Source: Brucella tritici (GTDB taxonomy: Bacteria; Pseudomonadota; Alphaproteobacteria; Rhizobiales; Rhizobiaceae). Taken from it: a stretch of 64,000 nucleotides of DNA. The translations under genes were made by a program, and so were the position numbers. The notes under the pieces are model-generated. The model did no database searches and was not told the DNA's origin. It saw nothing but the letters and a program-made list of their open reading frames with translations. Shown here one piece after another: positions 18,191 through 31,811 of the stretch; position 1 is the stretch's first letter; the number at the start of each line of letters is the position of its first letter. The stretch spans positions 1 to 64,000 of the forward strand of contig NZ_WBWA01000010.1 of NCBI RefSeq assembly GCF_008932295.1. Direction: 5' to 3'.

Positions 18191-19387
18191 TTAATTCCCC
18201 TTCACAGCAGCGACGATCTTCTGCGCCGCATCGTCGAGATCGTCAGCCGAAATAACGTTCAGGCCGCTCTCGTTGATGATCTTCTTGCCGAGTTCCACAT
18301 TGGTGCCTTCAAGACGGACAACCAGCGGAACCTTCAGGCCGACTTCCTTGACCGCAGCGATCACGCCTTCGGCGATCACGTCGCACTTCATGATGCCACC
18401 GAAGATGTTGACCAGAATGCCCTGGACAGCCGGATCAGCGGTGATGATCTTGAACGCAGCCGTCACCTTCTCCTTGGAAGCGCCGCCACCAACGTCGAGG
18501 AAGTTGGCAGGTTCTGCGCCGTAGAGCTTGATGATGTCCATCGTTGCCATGGCAAGGCCTGCGCCGTTGACCATGCAGCCGATATTGCCGTCGAGAGCGA
18601 CGTAAGCGAGGTCGTACTTGGAAGCTTCGATCTCTTTTTCGTCTTCTTCCGACAGATCACGCAGTTCCTGAATGTCAGGATGACGGAACAGCGCATTGCC
18701 GTCGAACGATACCTTGGCGTCGAGAACGCGCACGCGGCCGTCGGTCATAACGATCAGCGGGTTGATCTCAAGAAGGCTCATGTCCTTTTCGGTGAACGCC
18801 TTGTAGAGGATCGGGAACAGCTTGACGCCGTCTTCACGAGCCTGACCTTCAAGCTTCAGCGCGTCGGCGAGCTTGTTGGCGTCTTCATCCGTTACGCCCT
18901 TGGCCGGATCGATGGCGACAGTCACGATCTTTTCAGGGGTTTCTTCGGCAACGGCTTCAATGTCCATGCCGCCTTCGGTCGAAACGACGAAAGCCGGACG
19001 ACCAACGGTGCGGTCGATCAGGATCGAGAGATAGAGCTCGCGATCAATGTTGGCGCCGTCTTCGATGTAAAGACGGTTGACCTGCTTTCCGGCTGGGCCG
19101 GTCTGCTTGGTGACGAGCGTGTTGCCGAGCATTTCCTTCGCATTGGCAACCACTTCCTCGACAGACTTGGCGAGGCGCACGCCGCCCTTGGCGTCCGGGC
19201 CGAGTTCCTTGAACTTGCCCTTGCCGCGTCCGCCAGCATGGATCTGGCTCTTGACGACATAAAGCGGTCCGGGAAGCGTCTTTGCCCACTCTTCCGCCTG
19301 TTCGACGGAATAGACAGCCACACCATTGGCGATCGGCGCGCCGTAGGTGTGAAGCAGGCGCTTGGCCTGGTATTCGTGAATATTCAT
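18191..19387 (-). CDS. sucC: Succinyl-CoA synthetase beta subunit
   Basis: SucC carries the ATP-grasp nucleotide site of succinyl-CoA synthetase. I start it at ATG 19387 ([12 protein letters not shown]), which has AGAGGA seven bases upstream and gives 398 residues, the family length; an upstream in-frame extension to 19489 has no [30 protein letters not shown] and [12 protein letters not shown] are diagnostic. It follows mdh by 121 bases with a hairpin between. Confidence 0.97.
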   Translation of the reverse strand: MNIHEYQAKRLLHTYGAPIANGVAVYSVEQAEEWAKTLPGPLYVVKSQIHAGGRGKGKFKELGPDAKGGVRLAKSVEEVVANAKEMLGNTLVTKQTGPAGKQVNRLYIEDGANIDRELYLSILIDRTVGRPAFVVSTEGGMDIEAVAEETPEKIVTVAIDPAKGVTDEDANKLADALKLEGQAREDGVKLFPILYKAFTEKDMSLLEINPLIVMTDGRVRVLDAKVSFDGNALFRHPDIQELRDLSEEDEKEIEASKYDLAYVALDGNIGCMVNGAGLAMATMDIIKLYGAEPANFLDVGGGASKEKVTAAFKIITADPAVQGILVNIFGGIMKCDVIAEGVIAAVKEVGLKVPLVVRLEGTNVELGKKIINESGLNVISADDLDDAAQKIVAAVKGN

Positions 19388-19462
19388 CTGGTTGTCCTCT
19401 GCGGATTCCCGGTCCGTTGCATATTGGGATTGAACGGAACCGGTACGGATTGACAGCCGGAA

Positions 19463-19498
19463 AAGGCCGGAGCCGCCCGCAGGCGACAATCCGGCCTT
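19463..19498 (-). terminator. Hairpin between mdh and sucC
   Basis: AAGGCCGGA and TCCGGCCTT pair over an 18-base loop and are followed on the minus strand by TTCC. It is probably a weak terminator or a processing site within the operon. Confidence 0.5.
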
Positions 19499-19508
19499 GT
19501 CTGGAATT

Positions 19509-20917
<1,409 letters not shown>

Positions 20918-22081
20918 TTATCCGGCCTTGCCGGGAGGTTCGGCCAGATAGTCCGCGCTCTGCATCTCAAAGAGACGGGAAGCGGTGCGGTCGAACTCGA
21001 AGGCCTCCGTGCCCTTGCTGGCAAGATAGAGCTTTTCCGGCTGGGCTTCTGCAGAAATGAACACCCGCGCGTGGTGATCGTAGAGCACGTCGATCAGCAG
21101 AATGAAGCGTTTGGCCTCATTGCGACGCGAATAGTCCAGCACCGGAACATCATCGATGAACAGGGTCGGATAATGCTTCACGATGGCGATATAGTCCGAG
21201 GCGCCAAGCGGCTTCGAACAGAGCGCATCGAAAGTGAAGCGCGCCGCGCCGTGTACGGCACGGGCGACCTCGATGTCGCGTCCCTTGATGCGGATGACGT
21301 CGGACTTTTCATGCGCGCCGTCCTTTTGCGCCGTCCAGGCCGCGTCCATGCGCTTGGCCGCCTCGGAACCAAGCGGCGACAGATAGACCGGCTGGCGGTC
21401 GAGTTTCTCGAGACGATAGTCGGTGCGCGAATCGAGGTTGATCACATCGACATGCTGCTTGAGAATATCGATGAAGGGCAGGAAGAGCTGCCGGTTCAGG
21501 CCATCGCGATAAAGATTGTCCGGCGCAACGTTGGACGTCGCCACCAGCACCACGCCACGGGCGAACAAAGCGCTGAACAGGCGCGACAGGATCATCGCAT
21601 CGGCAATATCCGTGACGGTGAATTCGTCGAAACACAGCACCCAGGCCTGCTGGCTCAAGGCATCTGCGACCGGCGGGATCGGGTCGTCCTGCTTGGTCTC
21701 GCCACGTTTATGCGCCTGACGATGCGCATAGATACGCTCGTGCACATCGGCCATGAAATCGTTGAAATGCGCGCGGCGCTTGCGTTCCACCGGCAGAAGC
21801 GAAAAGAACATGTCCATCAGCATGGTCTTGCCGCGCCCGACCTCGCCGTGCACGTAAAGCCCTTTGATGATGCTCGTTGCTTCCTTGCGCTTGCCGAACA
21901 GCCAGCCGAGCGCGCTCGACTTGCGTGACAGGCGTTTGGTGCAGATTTCCTCAATCAGCCGGTCATAACGGACGGTGAGTTCGAGTTGAGCGGGATCGGC
22001 TTCCACATCACCCGCCGCGACCATCGCATCGTAATGTTCGCGAAGGGAAGGAAACGCCTTGAGATTGCCGTCGAAAGACAT
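20918..22081 (-). CDS. zapE: AFG1/ZapE-type cell-division ATPase
   Basis: ZapE is an AAA-type ATPase that binds FtsZ in E. coli and affects Z-ring stability; the mitochondrial AFG1/LACE1 relatives act in protein quality control. The 387-residue protein has Walker A YVHGEVGRGKTMLMDMFF (near residue 80), Walker B WVLCFDEFTVTDIADAMIL and VVLVATSNVAPDNLYRDGL, all diagnostic. It follows omp19 in the same direction, with a terminator hairpin between. Confidence 0.93.
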   Translation of the reverse strand: MSFDGNLKAFPSLREHYDAMVAAGDVEADPAQLELTVRYDRLIEEICTKRLSRKSSALGWLFGKRKEATSIIKGLYVHGEVGRGKTMLMDMFFSLLPVERKRRAHFNDFMADVHERIYAHRQAHKRGETKQDDPIPPVADALSQQAWVLCFDEFTVTDIADAMILSRLFSALFARGVVLVATSNVAPDNLYRDGLNRQLFLPFIDILKQHVDVINLDSRTDYRLEKLDRQPVYLSPLGSEAAKRMDAAWTAQKDGAHEKSDVIRIKGRDIEVARAVHGAARFTFDALCSKPLGASDYIAIVKHYPTLFIDDVPVLDYSRRNEAKRFILLIDVLYDHHARVFISAEAQPEKLYLASKGTEAFEFDRTASRLFEMQSADYLAEPPGKAG

Positions 22082-22115
22082 GACAGGTTCCGGTGAAACC
22101 TTTTATCCAAGATTT

Positions 22116-22142
22116 GGCGGAGCCGTCCGAAGACGCTCCGCC
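22116..22142 (-). terminator. Terminator after omp19
   Basis: GGCGGAGC pairs with GCTCCGCC around a loop containing CTTCGG, 24 bases beyond the omp19 stop on the minus strand. The T tract after it is weak. Confidence 0.6.
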
Positions 22143-22166
22143 TTCTAAAATGCTATCGTCAAACGA

Positions 22167-22706
22167 TCAGCGCGAAAGCGACACGGCCTGCCCGCCTGAA
22201 GTCTGTCCGTCGAAGCGGCTCTGTCCCGAAGAATAGAGCGAAGCGACGGTGCCGCCATTCGCATCATAGAGAACGAGCTGCTTGCCGTTGACGGCCCAGG
22301 AAGCGAGATTGCCGAGTTCGCCCGGGCAACGCAGCGGACCAGCGCGATAGCCCTGACCATATTTGGTCTGCGGCGTCGCGATCTTGCAGCTCTGGCCGCC
22401 AAGCGATGCATTCCAGACACCGGCGACGGAGCCTGGCGTCAGATCGGGCGCGGATGCCGGCGGCAGGCTTGCAACCTGCGTGCCGGGCTGTGCATTCGGG
22501 TCCGTGGTCGGAGCCGTCGGAAACTGCGAAGCATTGGGAGAATTAAGGTTGCCCTTCTGCACCGAGCCTGCCGGAGCCGCATTCACGGGTGGCGGTGGCG
22601 GTGGTGGCGAAACCGTATCGAGATTGCCAAACCGGGAGCTCTGGCACCCGGCCAGAACAATGCCAGCCGCCGCGAGGCTGAGCAGACTTGCTTTCGAAAT
22701 TCCCAT
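22167..22706 (-). CDS. omp19: Outer-membrane lipoprotein Omp19 (protease inhibitor)
   Basis: A 179-residue lipoprotein from ATG 22706 with GGAG at six bases. The signal MGISKASLLSLAAAGIVLAG precedes the lipidated C21. A Pro-rich linker (PPPPPPP at about 37-43) leads to a C-terminal domain with GSVAGVWNASLGGQSCKIAT, GYRAGPLRCPGEL and NGKQLVLYDANGG, the bacterial protease-inhibitor I38/AprI fold. In Brucella Omp19 protects against host proteases and is a known antigen; the match to that protein is from memory but strong. This is the clearest taxonomic marker in the window. Confidence 0.92.
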   Translation of the reverse strand: MGISKASLLSLAAAGIVLAGCQSSRFGNLDTVSPPPPPPPVNAAPAGSVQKGNLNSPNASQFPTAPTTDPNAQPGTQVASLPPASAPDLTPGSVAGVWNASLGGQSCKIATPQTKYGQGYRAGPLRCPGELGNLASWAVNGKQLVLYDANGGTVASLYSSGQSRFDGQTSGGQAVSLSR

Positions 22707-23072
22707 CTGGTTCTCCATTTCCGCATTTCTCATCTGGGGTGGGGATGCCCCGGACTTCCTACCGAAGCCCTGCAATGTGACAATATTGGACCGATAAAAT
22801 GGCTATATGGTTAAAAAAGCAACACCAGCATCTGTCATTTTTGCCCCCCAAACTCTTCAAGAATGCTTGAAACCGCTTAATAATCTTGAAACTGGGACAG
22901 GAAGGCCACAGTTTCTCCGATATTGACGCCTGTTCTGCGGGAAAGCCTGCGCCGCAACTTTTCGCAATCTGACGCGGGTACTGGCAATTTGCGGGCTTTT
23001 CCGCCATATAGACGCTAATTGTCCCATAGGCTTTATCGACCAAAGCCACAGGAAAACGGAACCACGATAGTT
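22707..23072. other. Divergent intergenic region omp19 / dapF
   Basis: The 366 bases between the divergent omp19 and dapF starts contain no gene that I can support. They must carry both promoters. No clear operator was seen. Confidence 0.45.
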
Positions 23073-23975
23073 ATGGCCACCAAGGCAGCCTTCGCCAAGA
23101 TGAACGGGCTCGGCAATCAGATCATCGTTGCCGACATGCGCGGTCGCGCGGACCGGATTACGCCTGAAGCCGCGATCCGTCTTGCAGGCGACAGCGAAAC
23201 CGCCTTCGATCAGATCATGGCGATTCACGATCCACGTATGGCGGGAACCGACAACTATATCGCGATCATCAATTGCGACGGCACGGAAGCACAGGCTTGC
23301 GGCAACGGCACACGCTGCGTCGTGCAGGCGCTCGCCGCCGAGACCGGCCGACAGGCTTTCACGTTTGAGACCCGCGCCGGAATCCTGACTGCGACCGAAC
23401 ACGAAGACGGCCTGATTTCAGTCGATATGGGCAAGCCGCGCCTCGACTGGCAGGACATTCCGCTTGCCGAAGAGTTTCGCGATACGCGCATGATCGAACT
23501 GCAGGTCGGTCCCATCGACGCGCCGGTGCTGCATTCGCCCTCGGTTGCATCCATGGGCAACCCGCATGCAATCTTCTGGGTCGACCGCGATGTCTGGTCC
23601 TATGAGCTGGAAAAATTTGGACCGCTTCTGGAACATCATCCGATCTTTCCGGAGCGCGCCAATATCTCCATCGCCCATGTCACCTCGCCCGAGACAATCG
23701 ACCTGCGTACATGGGAGCGCGGTGCGGGTCTGACCCGCGCCTGCGGTTCCGCCGCCTGCGCGGCAGCCGTATCGGCAGTGCGCACGCGCCGCACCGGGCG
23801 CACGGTTACCGTCAATGTTCCCGGCGGCCCGCTCAGGATCGAATGGCGTGACGACGATCATGTCATGATGACCGGCCCCGCCGAATGGGAATTTTCAGGC
23901 ACTTTCGATCCTGCGACCGGCGAATGGAACCGCGACGCCGAGAATGACAAGCCAACTGACAGGGGTGCAGCCTGA
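23073..23975 (+). CDS. dapF: Diaminopimelate epimerase
   Basis: DapF interconverts LL- and meso-diaminopimelate for lysine and peptidoglycan synthesis by a two-cysteine mechanism. Both catalytic cysteines are present in [10 protein letters not shown] and [13 protein letters not shown]. The start [16 protein letters not shown] at 23073 gives 300 residues; a longer in-frame start at 23019 adds residues not typical of the family. Its stop and the mtaB start overlap as TGATG. Confidence 0.95.
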   Translation: MATKAAFAKMNGLGNQIIVADMRGRADRITPEAAIRLAGDSETAFDQIMAIHDPRMAGTDNYIAIINCDGTEAQACGNGTRCVVQALAAETGRQAFTFETRAGILTATEHEDGLISVDMGKPRLDWQDIPLAEEFRDTRMIELQVGPIDAPVLHSPSVASMGNPHAIFWVDRDVWSYELEKFGPLLEHHPIFPERANISIAHVTSPETIDLRTWERGAGLTRACGSAACAAAVSAVRTRRTGRTVTVNVPGGPLRIEWRDDDHVMMTGPAEWEFSGTFDPATGEWNRDAENDKPTDRGAA

Positions 23976-25258
23976 TGTCGGTGGAAGTCGTAACATTCGG
24001 ATGCCGTCTCAACACCTATGAATCAGAGGTGATGAAACGTGAAGCCGATGCCGCCGGACTTGGCGAACTGAAAGACGGCGCGATCATCTTCAACACGTGC
24101 GCCGTTACGGCAGAAGCCGTGCGACAGGCTCGTCAGGCGATCCGCAAGGCCCGCCGTGAAAATCCGGAAGCGCGCATCATCGTCACCGGCTGCGCAGCAC
24201 AGACGGAAGCCGACAATTTTGCCGCCATGGATGAAGTCGACCTCATTCTTGGCAATGAGGAAAAACTGAAATCCAATTCCTACCGGATGCTGCCGGATTT
24301 TGGCGTCAACCAGTTCGAGAAAGTGCGCGTCAACGACATTATGGAAGTGCGCGAAACCGCAAGCCATATGGTCGATGCCATTGAAGGCCGGGCACGCGCC
24401 TTCGTGCAGGTGCAGAATGGCTGCGATCATCGCTGCACCTTCTGCATCATTCCCTATGGTCGCGGTAATTCCCGCTCCGTTCCGATGGGCGCGGTGGTGG
24501 ATCAGGTCAAACGCCTTGTCGGCAACGGTTATGCCGAAGTGGTGCTGACCGGCGTGGACATGACCTCCTATGGTCCCGATCTGCCGGGAAGCCTGCGTCT
24601 CGGCAAGCTGGTGAAGACTGTTCTCACTCAGGTGCCGGATCTGCAGCGCCTGCGTCTTTCCTCCATCGATTCCATCGAGGCCGATGACGATCTGATGGAT
24701 GCGATTGCCAATGAAACGCGCCTGATGCCGCATCTGCATCTGTCGCTACAGGCGGGCGACGACATGATCCTGAAGCGCATGAAGCGCCGCCACTTACGCG
24801 ACGATTCGATCCGCTTCTGCGAAACGGTGCGTTCTCTGCGTCCCGACATCGTCTTCGGCGCGGACATCATCGCCGGTTTCCCGACCGAAACCGAAGATAT
24901 GTTTCAGAATTCGCTGAAAATCGTCGAGGAATGCGGGCTGTCCCACCTGCACGTCTTCCCCTACAGCGCACGCGAAGGAACGCCCGCCGCCCGCATGCCG
25001 CAGGTGCGGCGCGAAATCGTCAAGGAACGCGCGGCACGCCTGCGCGCGGAAGGCGATCGTGCCTATGAAAAACACCTCGGCGCACTGAATGGCACCTTAC
25101 AGCGCCTTCTCGTCGAGAAGGAAGGCATTGCGCGCACCGAAGGCTTTACGCTGGCATCGGTGGACGGTGGCGCACCGGGCGAAATCATCGAACGTATCGT
25201 GACAGGCCATGACGGTGAAAAACTCCTCACCCGTCAGGCAGAGCCGCAAGCGGCTTAA
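23975..25258 (+). CDS. mtaB: tRNA t6A37 methylthiotransferase MtaB
   Basis: MtaB adds a methylthio group to t6A at position 37 of ANN-decoding tRNAs and needs two 4Fe-4S clusters. The 427-residue protein has the UPF0004 cysteines C10 (FGCRLN), C42 (NTCAVT) and C73 (TGCAAQ) and the radical-SAM cluster C150/C154/C157 (NGCDHRCTFCIIPYGRG). A C-terminal TRAM-like segment follows. It overlaps dapF by one base and is followed 21 bases later by ftsY, suggesting a dapF-mtaB-ftsY-yciB operon. Confidence 0.94.
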   Translation: MSVEVVTFGCRLNTYESEVMKREADAAGLGELKDGAIIFNTCAVTAEAVRQARQAIRKARRENPEARIIVTGCAAQTEADNFAAMDEVDLILGNEEKLKSNSYRMLPDFGVNQFEKVRVNDIMEVRETASHMVDAIEGRARAFVQVQNGCDHRCTFCIIPYGRGNSRSVPMGAVVDQVKRLVGNGYAEVVLTGVDMTSYGPDLPGSLRLGKLVKTVLTQVPDLQRLRLSSIDSIEADDDLMDAIANETRLMPHLHLSLQAGDDMILKRMKRRHLRDDSIRFCETVRSLRPDIVFGADIIAGFPTETEDMFQNSLKIVEECGLSHLHVFPYSAREGTPAARMPQVRREIVKERAARLRAEGDRAYEKHLGALNGTLQRLLVEKEGIARTEGFTLASVDGGAPGEIIERIVTGHDGEKLLTRQAEPQAA

Positions 25259-25279
25259 AGCTTAAGGGCACCAGATTTC

Positions 25280-26626
25280 ATGGCAATGGGTTTCATCAAG
25301 AAAATGTTCTCCTTCGGCAAGAAGGAGGTCGAAGAAAAGCCGGTCGAACAACCGGCACCCGAGGCCGTGGAAACGGCTTTGGAAACACAGCTTCCTGAAG
25401 CCGTCGAAGCGCCCGAAGAAATCGAAACAGCCGTCGTTGAAGTGGTCATTTCCGAACCGGAAGCGCCCGTGATCGCCAGCGAGCCTGAGCCGATTGAAGC
25501 GCCTGCGTCTGAAACGGTTGAGGAAGAAAAGGCTGAACCGGAGCATCCGGTTGCAGAGATTGAAATCCCGATTGAACAGCCTCCGGTGATGGAACCAATC
25601 GCGGTTGAAGCGCCTGCGCCAGAGCCGGTGAAGCCCAAGAAGGTGAAAGTCGCCAAGGCCGTCGAGGAACATAAGGAAGAAGCGCCGGTTGAGGCAGCGC
25701 CTCAGCCAAAGCTGTCCTGGTTCGAGCGACTGCGTCGCGGCCTGCTCCGTTCATCGAATTCATTGAGCGAATCCATCGGCGGCATTTTCACCAAGCGCAA
25801 GCTCGATGATGACACGCTGCAGGATCTCGAAGACGTACTCATTCAGGCCGATCTCGGGCTTGAGACCGCCATGCGCGTGACCGATACGCTTGCGTCGGGT
25901 CGCTACGGCAAGGACGTGACGGGCGAGGAAGTGCGCACCATCATGGGCGCGGAGATCGAAAAGGTTCTAGGCCCGGTGGCAAAGCCGCTGGAGCTTGACC
26001 TGTCGCACAAGCCGCATGTCATCCTTGTGGTCGGCGTCAACGGCACCGGCAAGACCACCACCATCGGCAAGCTTGCCGCAAAGCTTACCGCAGGCGGCCT
26101 CAAGGTCATGCTGGCGGCAGGCGATACATTCCGCGCCGCAGCCATCGAGCAGTTGCATATCTGGGGCGAACGCACCGGTTCGCCGGTCGTCTCCTCCAAG
26201 CTTGGCGCCGATGCGGCAGGACTTGCCTATGACGCATGGGAAAAGGCCAAGGAAGCGGGCAGCGACGTTCTCATCATCGATACGGCAGGACGGTTGCAGA
26301 ACAAGGCCGAACTGATGGACGAGCTTGCAAAGATCGTGCGCGTGCTGGGCAAGCATGATCCGGAAGCGCCGCATACCGTTTTGCAGACACTCGATGCCAC
26401 CACCGGCCAGAATGCCCTTAATCAGGTCGAAATCTTCAAGAATATTGCCGGCGTCAACGGTCTGGTCATGACCAAGCTTGACGGCACGGCACGGGGCGGC
26501 ATTCTTGTCGCCATCTCGGCCAAGCATAAACTGCCGATCTATTTCATCGGTGTCGGCGAAGGTGTCGACGATCTGGAACCCTTTGCGGCCAAGGATTTTG
26601 CCCGCGCCATCGCAGGAGTTGCCTGA
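25280..26626 (+). CDS. ftsY: Signal recognition particle receptor FtsY
   Basis: FtsY docks the SRP-ribosome complex at the membrane through a GTPase paired with Ffh. The 448-residue protein has an acidic Glu/Pro/Val-rich A domain (about 15-140), the N domain ([15 protein letters not shown] onwards) and the G domain with [15 protein letters not shown] (near 250), [26 protein letters not shown] and the closing [15 protein letters not shown]. The short basic start [15 protein letters not shown] may help membrane contact. It overlaps the next gene by one base (TGATG). Confidence 0.97.
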   Translation: MAMGFIKKMFSFGKKEVEEKPVEQPAPEAVETALETQLPEAVEAPEEIETAVVEVVISEPEAPVIASEPEPIEAPASETVEEEKAEPEHPVAEIEIPIEQPPVMEPIAVEAPAPEPVKPKKVKVAKAVEEHKEEAPVEAAPQPKLSWFERLRRGLLRSSNSLSESIGGIFTKRKLDDDTLQDLEDVLIQADLGLETAMRVTDTLASGRYGKDVTGEEVRTIMGAEIEKVLGPVAKPLELDLSHKPHVILVVGVNGTGKTTTIGKLAAKLTAGGLKVMLAAGDTFRAAAIEQLHIWGERTGSPVVSSKLGADAAGLAYDAWEKAKEAGSDVLIIDTAGRLQNKAELMDELAKIVRVLGKHDPEAPHTVLQTLDATTGQNALNQVEIFKNIAGVNGLVMTKLDGTARGGILVAISAKHKLPIYFIGVGEGVDDLEPFAAKDFARAIAGVA

Positions 26627-27288
26627 TGGAGCATCCCGTTTTCGAACGCGATCCGTCACAGAAAAGCGAAGCCGAACGCCGGGAAGTCCCGCCGCTGCTC
26701 AAGCTGGCGCTGGAGCTGGGACCGCTTCTTGTTTTCTTCTTTGCCAATGCGCGCGGCGAAATGCTGATCGAGCGTTTTCCGGTTCTGGCGTCCATCGGCG
26801 CACCGATCTTTCTGGCAACGGCGCTATTCATGGGCGCAACCGTAATCGCGCTCGCCATTTCATGGACAATGACACGCACCCTGCCCATCATGCCGCTTGT
26901 CTCCGGCATCGTCGTGCTGGTGTTCGGGGCGCTGACGCTCTGGCTGCATAACGACACCTTCATCAAGATGAAGCCCACCATCGTCAACACGCTGTTCGGT
27001 GCGATCCTGCTCGGCGGCCTCTTCTTCGGCAAGTCCCTGCTCGGCTATGTGTTTGATTCGGCCTTCCGTCTCGACGCCGAAGGCTGGCGAAAGCTGACGC
27101 TGCGCTGGGGTCTGTTCTTCATTTTCCTCGCCGTGGTCAACGAAGTTGTCTGGCGGAACTTCTCGACCGATGCCTGGGTATCGTTCAAGGTGTGGGGCAT
27201 TATGCCCATCACCATTGTCTTCACGCTTTTACAAATGCCGCTTATCCAGAAGCATTCGCTGACGGAAGACAACAAGACCGCATCGTAA
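26626..27288 (+). CDS. yciB: Intracellular septation protein A (YciB family)
   Basis: A 220-residue membrane protein with five or six helices. [33 protein letters not shown] and [27 protein letters not shown]-type segments are those of YciB/IspZ, implicated in cell-envelope and septum formation. It is coupled to ftsY by a TGATG overlap. Its stop codon is the first TAA of the palindromic repeat that follows it. Confidence 0.92.
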   Translation: MEHPVFERDPSQKSEAERREVPPLLKLALELGPLLVFFFANARGEMLIERFPVLASIGAPIFLATALFMGATVIALAISWTMTRTLPIMPLVSGIVVLVFGALTLWLHNDTFIKMKPTIVNTLFGAILLGGLFFGKSLLGYVFDSAFRLDAEGWRKLTLRWGLFFIFLAVVNEVVWRNFSTDAWVSFKVWGIMPITIVFTLLQMPLIQKHSLTEDNKTAS

Positions 27289-27368
27289 TACCAAAGCCTG
27301 ATCAGTGAAACTCATCAAGCTTTGGTCAGCCCGTGCGGCGATTGAGCATTTTCAAGGCGTGATGCGTC
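27286..27368 (+). repeat. Bru-RS-like palindromic repeat, copy B
   Basis: It begins with the yciB stop codon as TAATACCAAAG and has outer hairpin arms CCAAAGC / GCTTTGG. It ends AAGGCGTGATGCGT, the conserved end shared with copies A and C. The middle contains CCCGTGCGGCGATTGAGC, also shared with copy C in reverse complement. Confidence 0.75.
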
Positions 27369-27407
27369 AGCATCTCAGCGCCTTGGCATAACAGGAGGAA
27401 GGACGCC

Positions 27408-28190
27408 ATGAACAGCATCGCACCACGGCTTGAAATCGAACAGTTCATCTGCCGCAGCGACAATTACGGCGTCCTCATCCACGATCCCCAAAGTGCACTG
27501 ACAGCATCCATCGATGCGCCCGATGCAGCCGCGGTCGAAGCGGCGCTGAAGCGGCGTGGCTGGACGCTCGATTTCATCTTCACCACGCACCACCATCTCG
27601 ACCACGTCGAGGGCAACGAAGCGTTGAAAGCGAAATACGGGGTCAGCATCATCGGCCCCAAGGCCGAAGAAACAAAGATTCCCGGTATCGACCGGACCGT
27701 TAAGGACGGAGACGAATTCACCTTCGGGCTCTTCCGCGTCAAGACCATCGCAACGCCGGGTCATACGGCGGGCGAAGTATCCTATTATCTTCCCGATGCG
27801 AAAGCCGTCTTCACGGGCGATACGCTGTTCGCACTGGGCTGCGGGCGGCTTTTCGAGGGAACGCCGCTCACCATGTTCCAGTCATTGCAGAAGCTGGTTG
27901 CGCTTCCCGGCGACACGGCGGTTTATTGCGGCCATGAATATACCGAAAGCAATGCCCGCTTTGCGCTCACCATCGACCCGGCCAACTCCGCACTCAAGGA
28001 ACGCGCCGCCGAGATCGCACGGCTTCGTGCCGCCGATCGCATGACATTGCCGTCAAGCATCGCGCTTGAAATGGCGACAAATCCCTTCCTGCGCTGGCAT
28101 GATGCCGGTATTCGCAGCCGCCTCGGCCTGCAGGATGCACCTGATGAAGCCGTGTTCGCCGAAATACGCAAGCGCAAGGATATGTTCTGA
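27408..28190 (+). CDS. gloB: Hydroxyacylglutathione hydrolase (glyoxalase II)
   Basis: GloB hydrolyses S-lactoylglutathione in methylglyoxal detoxification. The 260-residue metallo-beta-lactamase-fold protein has the metal motif FTTHHHLDHVEGN (THxHxDH type), the later ligands in ATPGHTAGEVSYY and VFTGDTLFALGCGRLFEG, and VYCGHEYTESNARFAL, the glyoxalase II C-terminal domain. A strong AGGAGGA ribosome binding site precedes ATG 27408. Confidence 0.95.
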   Translation: MNSIAPRLEIEQFICRSDNYGVLIHDPQSALTASIDAPDAAAVEAALKRRGWTLDFIFTTHHHLDHVEGNEALKAKYGVSIIGPKAEETKIPGIDRTVKDGDEFTFGLFRVKTIATPGHTAGEVSYYLPDAKAVFTGDTLFALGCGRLFEGTPLTMFQSLQKLVALPGDTAVYCGHEYTESNARFALTIDPANSALKERAAEIARLRAADRMTLPSSIALEMATNPFLRWHDAGIRSRLGLQDAPDEAVFAEIRKRKDMF

Positions 28191-28239
28191 CATGTGGTAC
28201 TTTAGCCGGCGAATCGTTCCACAGTTCGAGGATAGAAGA

Positions 28240-28731
28240 ATGACAGTCTTTTCCCGTTTCAAGATTGCAGGCTGCGCCGTTTTCCTCGGCCTTTCCCTTA
28301 TCGCCCTGCCCGTTTCCACCGGCGTCGCGTTTGCCGACGACCTGCTTGATGTCGCACCGAAGCAGACGCCTGCCGAAATCAACAATTTCAAGCTGAGCGA
28401 AGATTTCCTGTCGCGCATGGAAAAAGTGCAGGAACAGCTAGGTGGCATGGAACTTTCGGCGACCGAAGAGGAAGGACAGGATGCCACGCCTTCCTTCGAC
28501 AAGATGGTGAAGAGCATTGAATCCCGCCCGCAGGTGGTGGAAGTCCTCAAGGCCCAGAACATTACACCGTCCGACTATATTTACGGTTATTTCGCCCTGA
28601 TGAGCAGCCTTGCCGCCGCAGACGCCGAAAGCGAGCCGCAACTGGTGGACGAGTTGAAGGACATCAACCCTGAACACCTCGCCTTCGGCAAGCAATATAG
28701 CGAGCGCATCCGCGTTCTGATCGGCGAGTAA
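28240..28731 (+). CDS. Exported hypothetical protein
   Basis: A 163-residue protein from ATG 28240, with AGGA upstream; a longer frame upstream overlaps gloB and lacks an RBS. It has a signal peptide (hydrophobic residues 9-30, cleavage near VAFA-DD). The mature part is acidic and mostly helical, with no cysteines (SFDKMVKSIESRPQVVEVL; ITPSDYIYGYFALMSSLA). I do not recognise a domain. A terminator follows. Confidence 0.7.
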   Translation: MTVFSRFKIAGCAVFLGLSLIALPVSTGVAFADDLLDVAPKQTPAEINNFKLSEDFLSRMEKVQEQLGGMELSATEEEGQDATPSFDKMVKSIESRPQVVEVLKAQNITPSDYIYGYFALMSSLAAADAESEPQLVDELKDINPEHLAFGKQYSERIRVLIGE

Positions 28732-28753
28732 CGCATCACGAAGAAAGAGAGAT

Positions 28754-28782
28754 GAACCGGCGATTTCCCCGGTTCTTTTGTT

Positions 28783-28785
<3 letters not shown>
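28754..28785 (+). terminator. Terminator after the exported protein
   Basis: GAACCGG and CCGGTTC flank an eight-base loop and are followed by TTTTGTTTT, between convergent genes. Confidence 0.8.
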
Positions 28786-31290
<2,505 letters not shown>

Positions 31291-31332
31291 GATCTGCTCT
31301 TTTCAGGATCGCTCTTGAATTATCTTGAGCAA

Positions 31333-31363
31333 GGTCTACATCCTCTAGTGACTAGAGGAGCAA
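31333..31363 (-). promoter_or_regulatory. MerR-type promoter and operator of the P1B ATPase
   Basis: On the minus strand a -35 TTGCTC (31363-31358) and a -10 TAGACC (31338-31333) are separated by 19 bases, the overlong spacing typical of MerR-activated promoters. The spacer region holds the perfect palindrome CCTCTAGT-G-ACTAGAGG (31342-31358). The layout matches ZntR/CueR-type sites known from other bacteria. It lies between the ATPase and the divergent MerR gene. Confidence 0.85.
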
Positions 31364-31376
31364 GCGGAAAATGATC

Positions 31377-31796
31377 ATGAATGTATCGATCGGCGAAGCA
31401 TCGAAAGCGAGCGGCGTCAAAGTGCCGACGATTCGCTATTACGAGCAGATCGGCCTCTTGCCCTCACCACCGCGCAGCGACGGCAATCGCCGCCTCTATG
31501 ACGGGCAGGATGTCCAGCGGCTGCTTTTCATCCGCCATGCACGCGATCTGGGTTTCGAGGTGGATGCCATCCGCACTCTGCTCGATCTTCAGGATAATCC
31601 CGACCAGTCCTGTGCGGCAGCCGACGCCATTGCACGCGCACGCTTGAGCGATGTCGAACACCGCATCGCAAAACTGCTGTCACTGAAAACGGAATTGCAG
31701 CGCATGCTGGAATGCACCGCCCATGGCCGCATCGACCAGTGCCGCGTGATCGAAATCCTCGGCAACCATGAGGAATGCGTGCATCCGAAGCATTAA
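31377..31796 (+). CDS. MerR-family heavy-metal regulator (ZntR/PbrR-like)
   Basis: A 139-residue regulator (ATG 31377; an ATG two codons earlier is possible, GAGGAGC upstream). The helix-turn-helix IGEASKASGVKVPTIRYYEQ opens the protein and RSDGNRRLYDGQDVQRL forms the wing. A long dimerisation helix carries C79, and the C-terminal part holds C113, C122 and C134, a spacing close to the zinc ligands of ZntR as I remember them. It is divergent from the P1B ATPase and should activate it through the 19-base-spacer promoter when metal binds. Confidence 0.9.
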   Translation: MNVSIGEASKASGVKVPTIRYYEQIGLLPSPPRSDGNRRLYDGQDVQRLLFIRHARDLGFEVDAIRTLLDLQDNPDQSCAAADAIARARLSDVEHRIAKLLSLKTELQRMLECTAHGRIDQCRVIEILGNHEECVHPKH

Positions 31797-31811
31797 TCCG
31801 GATTGGCCGGA

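Noticed and set aside
17417-19453. A 678-residue plus-strand open frame opposite sucD and sucC
   Set aside because: It runs antisense to two certain TCA genes with correct motifs and lacks recognisable protein features.
22759-23049. A 96-residue minus-strand frame between omp19 and dapF
   Set aside because: It has no ribosome binding site and no recognisable feature, and it lies in the divergent promoter region.
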